From assembly GCA_001910725.1 (NCBI GenBank), contig MJGA01000007.1:434001-498000 (forward strand): a DNA stretch of 64,000 nt, written 5' to 3'. Origin of the DNA: Phanerodontia chrysosporium (Eukaryota > Basidiomycota > Agaricomycetes > Polyporales > Phanerochaetaceae). This document shows, piece by piece, positions 61,007 through 64,000 of the stretch. Under the pieces are notes generated by a model. It saw only the letters and a program-made list of their open reading frames with translations, had not been told where the DNA came from and did not search any database. The position numbers and the translations under genes are program-made. The first letter of the stretch is position 1; each line of letters begins with the position of its first letter.

Positions 61007-62683
61007 TCACCATTGCATAGAACCTACCAAATCGTGATCAGACAGCAGCCCACGCGCCCGTCGGTCTCTAAGGCTCATCGGCTTCGTCGCGGTGGCGTCG
61101 TCTTGAGCGACGGGCGCTGCTGCATTGCTAGGTGGTACGCTGGCGCTCAGGCCCATCGTCGTCCGAGAGGAGAGCTCCGGGTCCTCTATAGTAGGAAGCT
61201 GGCGGTGCCGGTTGTCTGTGCCGGCATGCGAAGCATCGGAGGTAACAATGTCGGGATCAGATTTTGCGTCTGGGGCTGCGGGCGTGATCCGGGGCGGAGG
61301 TGCGCAATTGGCAAGAGGCACAGGAGCACTGTCTGGCGGAGACGAAGACAGGACAAGGGCAGCAGCTGCGGGCCGTTGCGGTACGGCTGAAAGCTCGAGG
61401 AACGCAGGAGCGCCAGCAGGAGGAGAGAGCTCGTGTCTGTGCACGGGTGTCGTGGGTGGCGCACAGGTTGCAGGTCCAGAACTGGGCAGATCGAAGTGAG
61501 ATCCGTCGGTAGTCATTAGAGGTTCGGCGGCGTCAGAAGAGCCCTCAGGAGGCCTTTGAGCAGGGGCGTCGTCCAGAGAAGAATGATAGAGTGTGGGCGA
61601 CCTGCTGTTAGGTTTCGGCAAGGGCGAAGGAAACCGGGAGCGCGAAGAAGCACTGCATGCAAGAGAATCAGCCGGAGATGGCGATAACGGCGAGGGCGAT
61701 GTGATGCTGCCAGAAGGTGCCGATATCGCGTTCTCAAACGAGCTGTCTAGAGAGTCGTCGTCCAGTTTGCGTCTCTTGCGCGGCACACCAGAACGCGCGG
61801 CCGCTTGGTAGTCAGGCGAGTTTCCACCGTGACCGCGCCCTATACACTCAGCTGCGATTTGCTGTACAGAGGACTCCGACGCATCTCGGACAGACTCTTT
61901 GATTTCGGCTTTGACATTTTCGATGTGCATAGGCAGGGCCTGAAGCAGCGGGAGAATAGGGGAGAGAGCGGTGAGCAGGCGGGTCTGTTGGTCCTGAATA
62001 GCTTGTAGGGTTTGTAGTTGTGTCTGGTTCAGCTATATTCATCTGAGGCATGAAAGTAAACTCTGTTGCAAAGCGAGGCTCACCATGTGCAAAGCATCTG
62101 CCCTTCTGTCCAAACCATCTGCCCTTCTGTCCAAAGCGTCAACCTTGCCATCCAGGATTGCGAGGCTCTGTTGCGTCTGGTCCAGGGCAGATACTTGCGC
62201 GGGCTTGCCGACAGACCTCTGAATTTCTGTTTGGCACCGGTTCACTGCGACACAGTCAGTATGCCTGCCTATATGCAGTCACCTCCACGACATGGCTCCA
62301 TCCACAGACACGAGCCATTACTGCGTATATGCGCCCGGAGACTCACGCAAAGCGACGTTCTCCTCAAGCATCTTCTCGTGGCCATGCTGGAAGACCCTGT
62401 GCGCGGTGCCGACCTCGCGCTTCGCGTCGTCGACGCGCCCCGCGAGCTTCTCGATGTGCGCCGCGAACTTTTCGAGAGTCGCCTGCGTGTCGTGCAAGAG
62501 CATGCGCATCGACGTGCCCGCCTTGTCGACGGGCGTGATGGGCACGGCTGCCGCGGAGAGCCCTGCGCCCCGCAGCGCGGGAGGAACGTTCATCTGCCGC
62601 AGGTGCCCCCAGAGGCCCTGCGAGACGGATGGCTTCAGCGACGGCAGCGTGGGTTGCGACGTGCCGCTAGCATTTTGCGCCAT
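61007..62683 (-). CDS. Coiled-coil protein of unknown function
   Basis: Start MAQNASGTSQPTLPSLK at 62683. The first exon contains SVSQGLWGHLRQMNVPPALR and then a coil (TLEKFAAHIEKLAGRVDDAK, MLEENVALRE). The second exon, near 62225-62090, has DALDRRADGLDRRADALH, three near-identical heptads encoded by a 21-bp tandem repeat. The third has RLLTALSPILPLLQALPMHI. The long last exon (about 61950-61007) is Ser/Pro-rich and disordered with a basic patch (RKRRKLDDD) and ends SMQW. I do not recognise the family. A short structured N-terminus followed by coils and a disordered tail resembles meiotic axis/DSB-machinery proteins such as Mer2/Rec107, but this is only a resemblance in architecture. Divergent from SFM1 across 228 bp. 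Confidence 0.6.
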
Positions 62684-62911
62684 GACGAAGAGGAAGCTCA
62701 GGTGGAGTAAAGCCAGAAGAGAATGTCCAAGCCCAAGCTGAAGCAGCCGAGCTCGTTGAGGACAAGTAGCAGCATACCTCCGAAACTCCCTCGAAAATGC
62801 GTCCAGAAATGAGTCACGTGGCTCAAGCTCGCCACACCGAGCCACCAAATTTGGGTTCCGTGGTTTACGACTTTTTCTCCCACGTATAGCACTTTGGCAA
62901 TCGCTGAAAGA

Positions 62912-63924
62912 ATGGGTTTCACGTATGTTATAGGTACGGTGATACAGTGCTGATATAATGCATATGCCTGACATGGCTGTCGCCGCAGAGCACATGGAAG
63001 AGGACGAGAACACGTCCCGAGCAATCCCCAAGTGGGTGGAGCTTGAGTACAGCGTACGTCTCAAAGACCTCGCCGTTTTTCTCGCTCATATCCTTACGAT
63101 ACACGCTATCCAGCACATGCGGACCCTCGCAGGTCCCGAGTCTGAGGTGCACTTCACGCACCTCTCAAAATCCTCGTGCGACACCCTCACATCGCTCTTC
63201 GCGCAACCAGCGTCCGGCGAGGCGGCACCGGGTTTTGCGCACCCGAGGGGTCCTCGATTTCATGAAGGCTAAAGGTGTACCGCTCGACAAGGTCTGCCTG
63301 CTCGACCCGAAGGCCGACAAGCCTCTCGCCCCCGAGGACGGCGATGGTCGCTTCGAATGGTTCCTGTTTGGTGTAAGCCCTGTTGTCTCTGCTGGTGCAG
63401 CTGCGTTTGCTGACACCACACAATAGGGCATTCTTGGTAAACCATGAATTCCGATATATCTTGCTTGTGCTCATTTTAATAGGTGATGATCCCCCGCGCG
63501 ACCGCACCGGTGAACTTCGCGTGCTGGGTTTCCCGGGTCGGCACCTGGGCCCGGTGCAGATGACGACTGATACTGCACTTGGAGTGACCAAGATTGTCGT
63601 GCAAGACAAGAGTAGGTGGTTTCAAGCGTATTGGAATAGGCAGCTTACTTGCGTTCGTAGTCCCGCTGGACAAGATCCCATACGTCGTAAGTACATCCTA
63701 TTCCCGCGTGGATGATGATACTAAGCCCCGACAGGACCACCCGACTATTGTGTTCAATAGCAAGGAGAGTGTAGAAATGCCATTCAGTAAGTACGACATT
63801 GTTAGAGAGAGAGCGGGACTGAAACCACTCTGTAGGATATGTCGTAAAAGATGGTCAACCGATCCTTCCTCCGGGGATGCGCGAGCATCTTCACGCGGAT
63901 CTCAACCAGAGCTTCGAGTTTTGA
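62912..63924 (+). CDS. SPOUT-class protein arginine methyltransferase Sfm1 (one frame break)
   Basis: The yeast orthologue methylates ribosomal protein Rps3. Exons: 62912-62933 (MGFTYVI), 62989-63053 (EHMEEDENT to WVELEYS), 63114-63372, a 10-nt microexon 63427-63436, 63483-63610, 63661-63686, 63735-63786 and 63836-63924. The order MGFTYVIEHMEE, PKWVELEYSHMRTLAG, DKVCLLDPKADKPLAPEDG, FEWFLFGGILGDDPPRDRT, PVQMTTDTALGVTKIVVQDK, IPLDKIPYVDHPTIVFNSKE and VEMPFRYVVKDGQPILPPGM is that of the Sfm1 family, including the knot region GDDPPRDRT and QMTTDTA. In the third exon the frame changes once at GGGG 63247-63250, directly before VLDFMKAKGVPLDK. Eight exons in 1 kb is dense even for a basidiomycete. 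Confidence 0.9.
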
Positions 63925-64000
63925 AGTCTGATCCCTTGCAAAATGTAGTTCATGAGAAGAAAATTGAGTGAGATAGATGGGTATCCAATACAATGTACGA
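63925..64000. other. 3' flank of SFM1
   Basis: End of the window. Nothing recognised. Confidence 0.4.

Overview
The window is nuclear DNA of a filamentous basidiomycete, most likely a wood-decay agaricomycete (polypore-like). The evidence is many short (about 50-60 nt) GT-AG introns, FunK1 kinase-like genes, a DUF6533 membrane protein, pepsin-type secreted proteases, expanded F-box genes, and a divergent H3/H4 pair with introns. I place it no lower than class; a protein search would be needed for the species.

Layout. 0.4-1.8 kb holds a secreted aspartic protease with one reading-frame break. 2.0-11.9 kb is a head-to-tail array of five related minus-strand genes of an F-box-like family, at least one a clear pseudogene; an AGC-type protein kinase on the plus strand (5.6-8.2 kb) sits inside the array. 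12.2-17.6 kb holds conserved housekeeping genes (DBP9 RNA helicase, a ZNHIT2-like HIT zinc-finger protein) and an F-box protein. 17.8-24.0 kb is a complete Mutator-like transposon (MULE): 31-bp terminal inverted repeats (27/31 identical), a perfect 9-bp target-site duplication and one long multi-exon transposase gene. It ends about 140 bp beyond the 3' end of histone H4. 24.2-25.5 kb is the divergent H4-H3 pair, 26.5-27.9 kb a ZIP metal transporter, and 29.4-33.2 kb two F-box/leucine-rich proteins. 33.9-39.9 kb holds a CNH-domain protein, a DUF6533 seven-helix-like protein and glycerol kinase. 40.4-41.4 kb carries a small element with 40-bp perfect inverted repeats. 42.6-48.1 kb is a tandem pair of FunK1 genes, and 48.5-50.7 kb a second aspartic protease with a predicted GPI-anchor tail. 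52.3-63.9 kb returns to conserved genes: mitochondrial rhomboid protease PCP1, a METTL21-like methyltransferase, a tiny Cys/His-rich protein, NUP85, a coiled-coil protein and the SPOUT arginine methyltransferase SFM1.

A recurring feature is that otherwise well-conserved genes each contain a single 1-nt frame break, mostly inside a G or C run. This looks more like systematic indels in the assembly than independent gene death, so 'broken' calls here should be confirmed with reads. Gene ends were chosen by following protein conservation through splice sites by eye; internal exon boundaries are given only where I could verify donor, acceptor and phase. Family assignments come from recognised motifs, not from database searches.
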